Notes: generated by a model not told the origin, from the sequence alone. 64,000 nt of DNA from Sphingomonas sp. Root720 (GCF_001428605.1 NZ_LMID01000010.1:537195-601194); one strand, 5' to 3'. Shown: positions 51,611-60,526, numbered from the stretch's first letter. Translations and numbers: made by a program.

Positions 51611-51892
51611 GTGACGACACCGACCTATAGCACCGACTTTCCCCAGAGCTGCCGGACGCATCCGATCGACGGGATGACCCTGGTGTTCCACCGGCCGTCG
51701 GGGACGACGCACTTCCTCGACAGCCCGGTTCCCGAGATGCTGGCGCTGCTCGCCGACCGGCCGATGGATGCCGCGCGGCTGACCGCCGCGCTCTGCGCCC
51801 GGCTCGCGCTGCGCGAGGACGAGGAGGCCCGGGCCGTGGTCGAGGCGCGGCTCGCCGAGCTCGTCGGCGTCGGTCTGGTGCAGGCGCGCTGA
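51611..51892 (+). CDS. PqqD-like protein of the HPr-rel-A system
   Basis: Product of 93 residues with a GTG start. The sequence THFLDSPVPEMLALLADRPM near 36-55, then DAARLTAALCARLALREDEE has the small winged-helix pattern of PqqD-like peptide-binding (RRE) domains, which present precursor peptides to modifying enzymes. It matches in type the PqqD-related member of the HPr-rel-A gene set. It overlaps the kinase gene by one base, so it is translated with it. Confidence 0.8.
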   Translation: MTTPTYSTDFPQSCRTHPIDGMTLVFHRPSGTTHFLDSPVPEMLALLADRPMDAARLTAALCARLALREDEEARAVVEARLAELVGVGLVQAR

Positions 51893-52758
51893 TGCACGGC
51901 TTCCGCGTCAGGATCGGCCCCGTCTCCTATCGGATCGGATCGCCCTGGGCCGCGCCGGTCGCGACGCTGCGCGCGCTCTATGCCGGCTATCCCGAGCCGC
52001 CCGATGGCATCGCGACCGTGACCGCGCGGATCGGCCCGCCACGCCCCTGGCGGCGCTGGATCCGCCCGCAGGTCGCCATAGAGGGCGACCACAGCCTGCC
52101 CGATACCGTGCCGATGGCGTTCCACCACGCCCTGCTCGCGATCGAGATGGCGATGAACATGCAGGTCGCGCTCGGCGAGCGCCGCCACCTGCTGATCCAT
52201 GCGTCGGCGGTAGAACGCGGCGGCAAGGCGCTGATCATGCCGGGCGAGTCGGGCTCCGGCAAATCGACCCTGGCCGCGCTGCTGGCCGAGCGGGGCTGGC
52301 GGCTGATGGCCGACGAGTTCGTCATGATCGATATGGCGACCGGCCTGGCGATGCCCTTTCCCCGTGCGATCAGCCTCAAGAACGGCGCGATCGCGGAAGC
52401 CGTGGCGCGGATCGCCGACCCCGCGCGCTTCGGCCCGCATCTCGGCGGAACGCCCAAGGGCGAGCTGCGTCACCTGCGCCCCAATGCCGAGGCGATCGCG
52501 CGGATGGACGAGCCCGCCCGCCCCGCGCTGATCCTCTTTCCCTCCTACGGGTTCGAGCCTGCCAGCGACGGCGTCAGCCGCTCCGAGCTGTTCATGCGGC
52601 TGACCGAGGGATCGACCAACTATATCGCGCTCGGCCAGCCGGCCTTCGAACGGGTGCTGGGGATGGTCGAGACGATCCCGGCCGCGCGCTTCGCCTATCC
52701 GGACACCGACAGCGGCATCGCCATCGTCGAGCAGTTCTGCGTCGAGGCCGGCCTGTGA
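51892..52758 (+). CDS. HprK-related kinase A
   Basis: Product of 288 residues resembling the catalytic domain of HPr kinase/phosphorylase. LLIHASAVERGGKALIMPGE near 100-119 runs into the P-loop GESGSGKSTLAALLAERGW. WRLMADEFVMIDM near 137-149 carries the acidic residues of the second nucleotide site. The HPr substrate signature region and the PTS partners are not visible. The family name is HprK-related kinase A; its phosphorylation target is unknown. It lies between the PqqD-like and nucleotidyltransferase genes. Confidence 0.85.
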   Translation: MHGFRVRIGPVSYRIGSPWAAPVATLRALYAGYPEPPDGIATVTARIGPPRPWRRWIRPQVAIEGDHSLPDTVPMAFHHALLAIEMAMNMQVALGERRHLLIHASAVERGGKALIMPGESGSGKSTLAALLAERGWRLMADEFVMIDMATGLAMPFPRAISLKNGAIAEAVARIADPARFGPHLGGTPKGELRHLRPNAEAIARMDEPARPALILFPSYGFEPASDGVSRSELFMRLTEGSTNYIALGQPAFERVLGMVETIPAARFAYPDTDSGIAIVEQFCVEAGL

Positions 52759-52768
52759 GCGCGTCGCG

Positions 52769-53782
52769 ATGAAGGACGCGCGCCCACTGGCGAACGCCCT
52801 CGCCGACCCGATCTCGGTCCTGGGCCTCGGTCCCGACGACTGGACCAGCCTGCTTGCCATCGCCCGCGCCGAGCGGCTCGACGGCAGCCTCGCCTATCGG
52901 CTCGCCGATCTGCCGCTGCCGGCGCCCGTCGCCGATGCGCTGGAGGACGCCCGCGCCCAGGCCGCGTTCGGACGCACCCAGGCGCTGTGGGAGGTCGAGA
53001 TGGCGCGGCGCGCGCTCGCCCCGCTCGGCATCGCCCCGATCCTGCTGAAGGGCAGCGCCTTCGCCTTTGCCGGCCTGCCCGCCGGGGTCGGCCGGCTGGT
53101 CGGCGACCTCGACATCCTCGTCCCCCGCGACCGGCTCGACGCGGCCGAGGCGGCGATGCTCGCCGCGGGCTTCGAATGGGTCAAGGACGACGCGTACAGC
53201 CAGGCCTATTACCGCCGCTGGATGCACGAACTGCCGCCGCTGGTGCACGGCGAGCGCGGCAGCATGATCGACATCCACCATACCATCCTGCCGCCGACGG
53301 CGCGGCGCACGCCCGACGCGGCCGCGCTGATCGAGGACAGCATCGAGATCGCGCCGGGCCTCCGCATCCTCAGCCCCGCCGACATGATCGTCCACGCCGC
53401 GACCCATTTGCTCGCCGACGGCGATCTCGCCGGGGGGCTGCGCAACCTGTGGGATATCGACCGGCTGTTGCGCCTGTTCGCCGCGTCGCCCGATTTCTGG
53501 ACGCAGCTCGGCGCCCGCGCCCGTCGGCACCAGATGCTCGGGCCGGTGGCGCTGGCGCTGCGCCTGGCCGACCGGATCTTCGCGACGCCGGTCGAGCCGC
53601 GCCTCGCCGGGCACGACCGGATCCGCGACTCGCTGTTCATCCGCCGGATGCTGGCACGCGACGGCTGGGGCCGTCCCACCCGCCCGGTCAGCCGGCTCGG
53701 CTTCTATGTCAGGTCGCACTGGATGCGGATGCCGCCGCTGATGCTGGCCCGGCATTTGTGGATCAAGGCGCGCGCGGCATGA
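52769..53782 (+). CDS. nucleotidyltransferase-fold protein (NTP_transf_5-like) of the HPr-rel-A cassette
   Basis: Product of 337 residues. PILLKGSAFAFAGLPAGVGR near 90-109 followed by LVGDLDILVPRDRLDAAEAA (about 110-129) has the Gly-x-Asp-x-Asp core of the nucleotidyltransferase family seen in HprK-related clusters (PF14907 type). IDIHHTILPPTARRTPDAAA near 167-186 and DMIVHAATHLLADGDLAGGL near 206-225 add His and Asp residues at conserved places. It may add a nucleotide or another phosphate-bearing group to a partner. Ten bp after the kinase gene; it overlaps pabB by 4 bp. Confidence 0.82.
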   Translation: MKDARPLANALADPISVLGLGPDDWTSLLAIARAERLDGSLAYRLADLPLPAPVADALEDARAQAAFGRTQALWEVEMARRALAPLGIAPILLKGSAFAFAGLPAGVGRLVGDLDILVPRDRLDAAEAAMLAAGFEWVKDDAYSQAYYRRWMHELPPLVHGERGSMIDIHHTILPPTARRTPDAAALIEDSIEIAPGLRILSPADMIVHAATHLLADGDLAGGLRNLWDIDRLLRLFAASPDFWTQLGARARRHQMLGPVALALRLADRIFATPVEPRLAGHDRIRDSLFIRRMLARDGWGRPTRPVSRLGFYVRSHWMRMPPLMLARHLWIKARAA

Positions 53783-55128
53783 GCGCCCCGCTGCCCGCCG
53801 GCGAACTGGCGATCCGCGAACTGCCCTGGTCCGACCCGGCCGACTGGTTCGACCGGCTGGCCGACCGCCCGGGGATCGCCTTCCTCGACAGCGCCGCCGA
53901 GGGCGATCCGCGCTCGACCGCCTCCTATATCGCGGTCGACGCCGCCGAGGAGATCCGGCTGGCGGACGGGTCGACGGACGACGCCCTCGCCGCATTGCGC
54001 GAACTGCATCGTCCCGATGCGGCGCGCGGACCGCTGCCCTTCACCGGCGGACTGATCGGCCTGCTCGCCTATGATCTCGGTCTGGGCCCGCTGCACGTGG
54101 CCGGCCGCCACCGTCGCGATCCCGAACTGCCGGCGCTGGTCGTGCGCCGCTATGATCTCGTGCTCGGCTTCGACCATCGGGCACGGCGTTGCTGGGCCTT
54201 TGCACGCCCGCGCACGGGCGTGACCGCCGAGGCGCGAATCGACGCCCTGCTCGCCGCTGCGCCGTCCGGGGCCGAGGCCCTCTCCCCGCCCCTCCACTGG
54301 ATCGAGGAGGGCGGTCCCGATCGCCATGCCGCGATGATCGCGAAGACGCTCGACTATATCGCGGCGGGCGACATCTATCAGGCGAACATCAGCATCCGTT
54401 TCGTCGCGGACCGACCGCCGGGCCTCGCCGCCGCCGGCGCCTATCTCGCCCTGCGCCGGCGCAGCCCGGCCCCCTTCGCCGCCTATCTCGACCTCGGCGG
54501 AGGCTGCGCGCTGCTCAGCGCGTCGCCCGAGCGCTTCGTGCAATGCACCGCTGACGGCGCGGTCGAGACCCGGCCGATCAAGGGCACCGCTCCGCGCGCC
54601 GCCGATCCCGAGCAGGACCGGTCGAACGGCGCGCGACTCGCCCGCTCGTCGAAGGACCGGGCCGAGAATCTGATGATCTGCGACCTGCTGCGCAACGACC
54701 TGTCGATCGTCGCGGAGGAGGGCAGCGTCACCGTCCCGCAGCTCGCCCGGCTCGAGGGCTTCGCCTCGGTCTGGCACCTGGTGTCGGCGGTGCGCGCACG
54801 GCTGCGGCCGGGCCGCGACGCGATCGACCTGATCGCGGCGACCTTCCCGGGCGGGTCGATCACCGGCGCGCCCAAGCGCCGCGCGATGGAGATCATCGAC
54901 GAGATCGAGGATTCGGCGCGCGGCCCCTTCTTCGGCATGGTCTTCGCGCTCGGAACCGACGGGGCGATGGACAGCTCGATCGTCATCCGGTCGATCGCCG
55001 CCACGCCGACCCGCCTGGTCGCGCGCGCGGGCGGCGGCATCGTCGCCGACAGCGACCCGGCGGCCGAATATGCCGAACTCCGCGCCAAGGTCGATCCGGT
55101 AATCGCCCCGGATGGGGCGCAAGCTTGA
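53779..55128 (+). CDS. pabB: aminodeoxychorismate synthase component I
   Basis: Product of 449 residues, a chorismate-binding enzyme for folate biosynthesis. DYIAAGDIYQANISIRFVAD near 192-211, the PIKGT motif in ETRPIKGTAPR near 263 (Lys distinguishes PabB from anthranilate synthase), ENLMICDLLRNDLSIVAEEG near 296-315 and FPGGSITGAPKRRAMEIIDE near 356-375 are all present. Component II (pabA) is not nearby. It is the last gene of the cassette transcript by 4-bp overlap, which may only reflect a housekeeping gene captured downstream. Confidence 0.92.
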   Translation: MSAPLPAGELAIRELPWSDPADWFDRLADRPGIAFLDSAAEGDPRSTASYIAVDAAEEIRLADGSTDDALAALRELHRPDAARGPLPFTGGLIGLLAYDLGLGPLHVAGRHRRDPELPALVVRRYDLVLGFDHRARRCWAFARPRTGVTAEARIDALLAAAPSGAEALSPPLHWIEEGGPDRHAAMIAKTLDYIAAGDIYQANISIRFVADRPPGLAAAGAYLALRRRSPAPFAAYLDLGGGCALLSASPERFVQCTADGAVETRPIKGTAPRAADPEQDRSNGARLARSSKDRAENLMICDLLRNDLSIVAEEGSVTVPQLARLEGFASVWHLVSAVRARLRPGRDAIDLIAATFPGGSITGAPKRRAMEIIDEIEDSARGPFFGMVFALGTDGAMDSSIVIRSIAATPTRLVARAGGGIVADSDPAAEYAELRAKVDPVIAPDGAQA

Positions 55129-55245
55129 CGCGACGTGCCGGGTGCACCGATCCCCTGCTCCACCGTCATGCTGGCTCGCGAGGCGGGCGGCCACTTTCCG
55201 GCCCGACCGCCCGATCAACCCTATTGACACAGTATTGCAGGCATA

Positions 55246-55274
55246 TTGAAACAAGCGTACCGAGCTGTTACATA
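55246..55274 (+). promoter_or_regulatory. promoter of the TetR gene
   Basis: TTGAAA (55246-55251), 17 bp, TACATA (55269-55274). It predicts a transcript start near 55281, so a GTG at 55276 would be missed and the GTG at 55303 is favoured. Confidence 0.55.
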
Positions 55275-55302
55275 GGTGACATTGACAAGGATCGGACTGC
55301 CA

Positions 55303-55926
55303 GTGCCTGCATCCAAGAAAGCCGCCTGTTGTGACGGCGACGCGACGGGTTTGAAGAAGACTGCGGCGACTCGCGTGTTCGAGGCGGCGCGCGATCTTTT
55401 CTATCATCGCGGGATTCGCGCCGTCGGCGTCGACGAGATCGTCTGCAAGGCGGGCGTGACCAAGCCGAGCCTCTACCGTGCGTTCGCCTCAAAGGACGAC
55501 CTGATCGCCGCCTGCCTGGAAGAAAGCGGCCGCGAAAGCCGCGTCGCGCTCGAAGCAGTCCGCGACGAGGCGGGCGACTGTCCGCGCGAGCAGCTGCGCG
55601 CCATGGTGCGCCACTTCGCCCGCAAGATCGCCGCTCCCGATTTCCGCGGCTGCCCGATGAGCAACACCGCGGTGGAGATTCCCGAACCGGGCCATCCGGG
55701 TCGGACGGTCCTCGAAAACTGCAAGGCCGACATGCGCGCGATGATCGCGAACGTGACGCGGCAGCTCGACATCGAGGAACCCGAGGAACTGGCCGACAGC
55801 CTGATGCTCGTGATCGAAGGCGGCATGGCGACCCACCATATCTTCGGCAGCCAGGGCCCCTGCGCCACCATGGTCGCGGCGAGCGACGCGCTGATCGACT
55901 CCTATATGCGCAAGCGCAACGCCTGA
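55303..55926 (+). CDS. TetR-family transcriptional regulator
   Basis: Product of 207 residues. The helix-turn-helix is ATRVFEAARDLFYHRGIRAV, then GVDEIVCKAGVTKPSLYRAF near 42-61. The ligand domain has DFRGCPMSNTAVEIPEPGHP near 118-137, typical of TetR regulators with a Cys-containing pocket. The promoter position favours GTG 55303, with AAGGA upstream, over GTG 55276. Its targets are unknown; it stands alone between pabB and an RcnB-like gene. Confidence 0.8.
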   Translation: MPASKKAACCDGDATGLKKTAATRVFEAARDLFYHRGIRAVGVDEIVCKAGVTKPSLYRAFASKDDLIAACLEESGRESRVALEAVRDEAGDCPREQLRAMVRHFARKIAAPDFRGCPMSNTAVEIPEPGHPGRTVLENCKADMRAMIANVTRQLDIEEPEELADSLMLVIEGGMATHHIFGSQGPCATMVAASDALIDSYMRKRNA

Positions 55927-56100
55927 GGCCCCGACCCGGACGAACCCGGGTCTTACGTAGAGATGCCGGCCGCTACGCCCGGTCCTGCCGAAAGGATCGG
56001 CCGTCCACGTCGCCGCGGCAAACCTTCGCAATCCCGATCCTTTCCTTTCATTTCGCTGACGACTCCGTTCCCGCCGGGTTCAGCCCCGTCGTGCGAATCA

Positions 56101-56125
56101 GGAACCTGTGCCGACGCCGAGCATT
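56101..56125 (+). promoter_or_regulatory. EcfG-like promoter of the RcnB-like gene
   Basis: GGAAC (56101-56105), 16 bp, CATT (56122-56125): one mismatch to the EcfG consensus. It is 48 bp before the start codon of the RcnB-like gene. Confidence 0.4.
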
Positions 56126-56172
56126 GACGCCGCCACGACCGAGTTTCGAGTGAAGTGAGAAGGAGTGATCCG

Positions 56173-56649
56173 ATGCGTACACCGATCCTACTGGCGCTGA
56201 TGGCAGCCGTTGCGGCCCCGTCGATCGCGCAGGCCCAGTCGCTGGGCGAAGCGCGCCAGAGCCAGCGCGAGGTCCGCGAGGAACGCCGCGACCTGCGCCA
56301 GGCCCAGCGCTATGGCGACCGCCGCGACATCCGCGACGCGCGCCACGATCTGCGCGATGCCCGCAAGGATGCGCGCGAGGACTGGCGCGATTATCGCCAG
56401 TCGCACCGCGAGGTCTATCGCCGTTCGGCCTATGTCGGCCCGCGCGGCTATGCCTATCGTCCGGTGGCCCCGGGCCATCGCTTCCAGCCGGCCTATTATG
56501 GCTCGCGCTACGTGATCAGCGATCCGTGGCGGTATCGCCTGCCCGCCGCCAGCGGCTACAACCGCTGGGTTCGCTACGGCAACGACGTGGTGCTCGTGAA
56601 TCGCCGCACCGGTCGCGTCGTCGAGGTTCATCGCTCCTTCTTCTGGTAA
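56173..56649 (+). CDS. RcnB family exported protein
   Basis: Product of 158 residues. The signal peptide (TPILLALMAAVAAPSIAQA) is followed by about 60 residues of Arg/Asp/Glu-rich helical repeats (EVREERRDLRQAQRYGDRRD, IRDARHDLRDARKDAREDWR). The C-terminal RcnB-like domain includes YYGSRYVISDPWRYRLPAAS near 107-126 and WVRYGNDVVLVNRRTGRVVE near 132-151. RcnB proteins are periplasmic; a role in metal balance is known for the E. coli member only. GGAG precedes the start at 56173. A 13-bp hairpin follows the stop. Confidence 0.82.
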   Translation: MRTPILLALMAAVAAPSIAQAQSLGEARQSQREVREERRDLRQAQRYGDRRDIRDARHDLRDARKDAREDWRDYRQSHREVYRRSAYVGPRGYAYRPVAPGHRFQPAYYGSRYVISDPWRYRLPAASGYNRWVRYGNDVVLVNRRTGRVVEVHRSFFW

Positions 56650-56663
56650 GCGATGACGCAGGC

Positions 56664-56694
56664 CGGCCCCGGCATCCCAGCGATGCCGGGGCCG
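56664..56694 (+). terminator. hairpin after the RcnB-like gene
   Basis: A 13-bp perfect stem with arms CGGCCCCGGCATC and GATGCCGGGGCCG and a CCAGC loop, 14 bases after the stop. Strong structure, no U tract. Confidence 0.65.
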
Positions 56695-56753
56695 CTTGCA
56701 TGTACTGTATTAGGGGAATAGCACGGGGCATGACCCTATCAGGATGCCTCTCC

Positions 56754-58568
56754 ATGCCCCTCCGTCCGATCCTGCTCGCCGCCACGATGCTCGCGGCAAT
56801 GAGCCCGATGATGACCGCCTCCGTCCATGCCGCCGAGGCCGCCGCCCCCGCCGCGTCGCCGGCCGATGCCGCGCTGGCCCGGCTGTTCCACGACAGCGAC
56901 GAGGCCTCGCTGAAGCGCAACCCTATCAACGGAATGTTCCGCGGCGACATGCGCTACGCCGACCGTCTCGGCGACTATGTGACCGACGATTATTATGCCG
57001 CCGAGAAGGCGGCGGCCGAAGCCGACCTGGCGGCGCTGCACAGGATCGACCGGTCGAAGCTGACCCCGACCGACCGGATCGCCTATGACGTGTTCCAATG
57101 GCAGACCAAGGTCAGCCTGAAGGGTTTTGCGCCCGACCTGCTGGCGGTCACGGCGGTCCAGCCAGTCGACCATTTTTCCGGCTTCCACACCTTCTATCCT
57201 GGCTTCGCCTCGGGCGGCGGCGCGGCGCCGTTCCGCACCGTCCAGGACTATGAGAACAACCTGAAGCGCCACGCCGAATATGTGACGATGGTCGACCGGT
57301 GGATCGCGCGCTTCCGCCAGGGCATGAAGGCGGGGGTCGTCGAGCCCAAGCTGGTCGTCGCCAACATGATCGACCAGCTCGACATGCAGATCGCGCAAGG
57401 GGTCGAGGGCTCCACCTTCTACGGACCGGTCAAGGAGTTCCCGGCGGACATATCGCCCGCCGACCAGGCCCGGCTGCGCGCCGCGACCGCCGCCGCGATC
57501 CGCGACGGCATCCTTCCCGCCTATCGGCGCTTCCGCACCTTCCTGAAGGACGACTATCTGCCGGTCGCGCGCGACAGCGTCGGTCTGGTCGGCGTCAAGG
57601 GCGGCGACCGGCTCTACGCGCATCTGATCGAGGTCAACACCACCCTGCCGCTCAAGGCCGAGGAGGTCCACCAGCTCGGCCTCAGCGAGGTGGCACGGAT
57701 CACCGCCGAGATGGAGAAGATCAGGACGCAGGTCGGCTACAAGGGCAGCCTCGCCGAGTTCTTCGTCTATCTGCGCGATGATCCCAAGTTCCAGCCGGCC
57801 AGCGCCGAATGGCTCCGCGACGAATATTTCCGCATCGGCAAGCGGGTCGACCAGCGCATCGGCGAGCAATTCTCGCTCGTCCCCAAGAGCCCGCTCGAGA
57901 TCAGGGCGGTCGAGCCCTACCGCGAGAAGACCGAGGCCGGCGGCAGCTATCAGCAGGGCACGCCCGACGGCTCGCGCCCGGGCGTCTTCTACTACAACAC
58001 CTACGACCTGAAGTCGCGCACCACCCCGGGCATGGAGACGCTCTACCTGCACGAAGCCGTGCCGGGCCATCATTTCCAGATCAGCCTCGCGCAGGAGAAT
58101 GCGACCCTGCCCGCCTTCATGCGGTTCGGCGGCAACACCGCCTTCATCGAGGGTTGGGCGCTCTATGCCGAGACGCTGTGGAAGGATCTCGGCATGGAGA
58201 CCGACCCCTATCAGCGCTTCGGCGGCCTGTCGGACGAGATGCTGCGCGCGGTGCGCCTCGTGGTCGACACCGGGATCCACGCCAAGGGTTGGACGCGCGA
58301 CCAGGCGCTCGACTACATGCTCGGCCATTCGAACATCGGCAAGGCCGACGCCACCGCCGAGGTCGAACGCTACATCGCGATTCCGGGCCAGGCGCTCGCC
58401 TACAAGATCGGCGCGCTCACCATCCTCAAGCTCAAGGCCAAGGCGCAGAGGGAGCTTGGCGCGAAGTTCGATCCGCGCGCCTTCCACGCACAGGTGCTCG
58501 ATACCGGCGCCCTGCCGATGTCGGTGCTGGAGGCGAAGATCGACGCCTGGATCAAGGCGTCGAAATAA
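56754..58568 (+). CDS. DUF885 family exported metallohydrolase
   Basis: Product of 604 residues. A signal peptide (PILLAATMLAAMSPMMTASV) indicates periplasmic location. The DUF885 motif TLYLHEAVPGHHFQISLAQE near 429-448 has the HExxPGHH pattern of a zinc site; a Glu in IEGWALYAETLWKD near 465 fits the third ligand. The rest is helical. These proteins are thought to be zinc hydrolases, possibly carboxypeptidases, with few proven substrates. The ATG at 56754 has AGGA upstream; an in-frame ATG at 56730 would lengthen the signal region. Confidence 0.85.
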   Translation: MPLRPILLAATMLAAMSPMMTASVHAAEAAAPAASPADAALARLFHDSDEASLKRNPINGMFRGDMRYADRLGDYVTDDYYAAEKAAAEADLAALHRIDRSKLTPTDRIAYDVFQWQTKVSLKGFAPDLLAVTAVQPVDHFSGFHTFYPGFASGGGAAPFRTVQDYENNLKRHAEYVTMVDRWIARFRQGMKAGVVEPKLVVANMIDQLDMQIAQGVEGSTFYGPVKEFPADISPADQARLRAATAAAIRDGILPAYRRFRTFLKDDYLPVARDSVGLVGVKGGDRLYAHLIEVNTTLPLKAEEVHQLGLSEVARITAEMEKIRTQVGYKGSLAEFFVYLRDDPKFQPASAEWLRDEYFRIGKRVDQRIGEQFSLVPKSPLEIRAVEPYREKTEAGGSYQQGTPDGSRPGVFYYNTYDLKSRTTPGMETLYLHEAVPGHHFQISLAQENATLPAFMRFGGNTAFIEGWALYAETLWKDLGMETDPYQRFGGLSDEMLRAVRLVVDTGIHAKGWTRDQALDYMLGHSNIGKADATAEVERYIAIPGQALAYKIGALTILKLKAKAQRELGAKFDPRAFHAQVLDTGALPMSVLEAKIDAWIKASK

Positions 58569-58657
58569 CCCTCAGCTACAATAACCGTCGGCTAGAGGAC
58601 CTATCCGGAAGCATCGCCGGGCGGGGCTCGCAAGAGCCTCGCGCCTCGCCCCAGCGT

Positions 58658-58689
58658 GGCCGCGCCGCATGATACGCAACGGCGCGGCC
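58658..58689. terminator. 10-bp perfect inverted repeat between convergent genes
   Basis: Arms GGCCGCGCCG and CGGCGCGGCC with a 12-base loop in the 222-bp gap between the DUF885 gene and lysK. A possible bidirectional transcription end; no U tract. The rest of the gap shows nothing else. Confidence 0.45.
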
Positions 58690-58790
58690 GACAGGTGCGG
58701 TTGCGCACCGTGCCAGTCCGAAAGGGGAGTGGACCGGCACCGTAACGCCGGTTCGCGGCAAGGGTTTCCCCTGCCCGAAATAATTGGCCG

Positions 58791-60389
58791 TCAGGCGAGC
58801 GCTTCGGCGATCAGCCGGCGGCTGTTGGCAATGCCGTAAAGCGCGATGAAGCTGCCCATGCGCGGCCCCTGCTCGGCGCCGAGCAGGGTCTCGTACAGCG
58901 CCTTGAACCAGTCGCGCAGCGAGGCGAAGCCGAACGCCTCCTCCTTGCCGATCGCGTAGACCTCGTTCTGGATGTCCTCGGCCGAGGCGTCCGCCGGCAT
59001 TTCCGCCAGCCTGGCGTCGAGCGCACGCAGCGCCGCCGCCTCGTTGTCGATCGGCTTGCGGCGCTTGAGGGTCGGCGCGACGAAATCGCGATGATAGGCC
59101 AGCGCATGGCCGATCAGCCGGTCGAGCTCCGGATATTTCGCCGGCGAGGCATCGGGCACATAGTTGGACAGATAGCCCCAGACCTGTTCCTTCGACGCGT
59201 CGCCCATCACCCCGACGAGGTTGAGCAGAAGCCCGAAGGTCACCGGCAGTTCGCCCTCCGGCAGGACGCCGCCATGGATGTGGTGGACCGGGTTGCCGAG
59301 CTTCTGCTCGATCGACTGGTTCGGGTAATTGCCGCGAAACTGCCAATATTCGTCGACCGCACGCGGGATCACGCCCATGTGGAGCTGCTTCGCCTTCTTC
59401 GGTTCGCGATAGGCGTAGAAGGCCAGGCTTTCGTCGGGCCCATAGGTCAGCCATTGCTCGAGGGTGAGGCCGTTGCCCTTCGACTTGGAGATCTTCTCGC
59501 CCTTCTCGTCGAGGAACATCTCGTAATTGAAGCCCTCGGGCGGGCGGGCGCCCAGTTCGCGGGCGATCTTCGACGACTGCACGACCGAGTCGATCAGGTC
59601 CTTGCCCGACATCTCGTAATCGACGCCGAGCGCGACCCAGCGCATCGCCCAGTCGACCTTCCACTGCAGCTTCGCCTTGCCGCCGAGGATCGACTGGGTG
59701 ATCGTCTCCACCCCGGGAACACTGGTGTCGGCGAAGCGGATCAGGCCGGCCTCGGCGTCGACCACCTCGACCGGCACCTGCAGCACGATCCCGCTCGTCG
59801 GGCTGATCGGCAGCACCGGCGAGTAGGTCGCCTGCCGCTCCTTGCGGAGGGTCGGCAGCATGATCCCCATGATGCCGTCATAATGGCGCAGGATGTCCTT
59901 GAGCGCCTCGTCGAACTGGCCGCCCTCATAGGCTTCGGTCGACGACCGGAAGTCGTAGTCGAAGCCGAAGCGATCGAGGAATTCGCGCAGCATCGCGTTA
60001 TTGTGATGCGCGAAGCTCTCGAACTTGCCGAACGGATCGGGGATCTTGGTCAGCGGCTTGCCGAGATGCTCGCGCAGCATGTCCTGGTTCGGGACGTTGT
60101 CGGGCACCTTGCGCAGCCCGTCCATGTCGTCGCTGAACGCGATCAGCCGGGTCGGGATGTCCGACAGCTCCTGATAGGCCTGGCGCACCATCGTCGTGCG
60201 CAGCACTTCGTTGAAGGTGCCGATATGCGGCAGGCCCGACGGGCCGTAGCCGGTCTCGAACAGGACATGCCCCTTGGCCGGCGCGCCCTTCTCGTAGCGC
60301 TTGAGCAGCTTGCGCGCCTCCTCATAGGGCCAGGCCTTGGAGACGAGCGCGGCTTCACGCAGCGCGGCGGATGGGGTGCTGTCGGTCAT
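58791..60389 (-). CDS. lysK: class I lysyl-tRNA synthetase
   Basis: Product of 532 residues. The HIGH-type motif is YGPSGLPHIGTFNEVLRTTM near 48-67 and the KMSKS-type motif is EKISKSKGNGL near 295-305, both in a Rossmann-fold class I scaffold. ERQATYSPVLPISPTSG lies between. It charges tRNA-Lys with lysine and replaces the class II LysS in many alphaproteobacteria and archaea. It is divergent from the helicase gene with a 137-bp gap that contains a palindrome at 60447. Confidence 0.94.
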   Translation of the reverse strand: MTDSTPSAALREAALVSKAWPYEEARKLLKRYEKGAPAKGHVLFETGYGPSGLPHIGTFNEVLRTTMVRQAYQELSDIPTRLIAFSDDMDGLRKVPDNVPNQDMLREHLGKPLTKIPDPFGKFESFAHHNNAMLREFLDRFGFDYDFRSSTEAYEGGQFDEALKDILRHYDGIMGIMLPTLRKERQATYSPVLPISPTSGIVLQVPVEVVDAEAGLIRFADTSVPGVETITQSILGGKAKLQWKVDWAMRWVALGVDYEMSGKDLIDSVVQSSKIARELGARPPEGFNYEMFLDEKGEKISKSKGNGLTLEQWLTYGPDESLAFYAYREPKKAKQLHMGVIPRAVDEYWQFRGNYPNQSIEQKLGNPVHHIHGGVLPEGELPVTFGLLLNLVGVMGDASKEQVWGYLSNYVPDASPAKYPELDRLIGHALAYHRDFVAPTLKRRKPIDNEAAALRALDARLAEMPADASAEDIQNEVYAIGKEEAFGFASLRDWFKALYETLLGAEQGPRMGSFIALYGIANSRRLIAEALA

Positions 60390-60446
60390 GGTCCGGCTCC
60401 TGTAGCGCGAGCGGCCGCCGAATCAATGATCGTCGGCCATTCCCGC

Positions 60447-60465
60447 CCCGATCGCGCGGATCGGG
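60447..60465. promoter_or_regulatory. palindrome in the lysK/helicase divergent region
   Basis: CCCGATC-GCGCG-GATCGGG, perfect 7-bp arms. It may be an operator or part of the lysK leader; no further support. Confidence 0.35.
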
Positions 60466-60526
60466 AGAACTATGCGACGGATGACTGTTCCCCGATCGTT
60501 CCCGAGCCCCTACATGTCGGAATCGA

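Noticed and set aside
55276-55302. GTG at 55276 as start of the TetR gene
   Set aside because: The promoter at 55246-55274 would place the transcript start after this codon; GTG 55303 has an AAGGA site.
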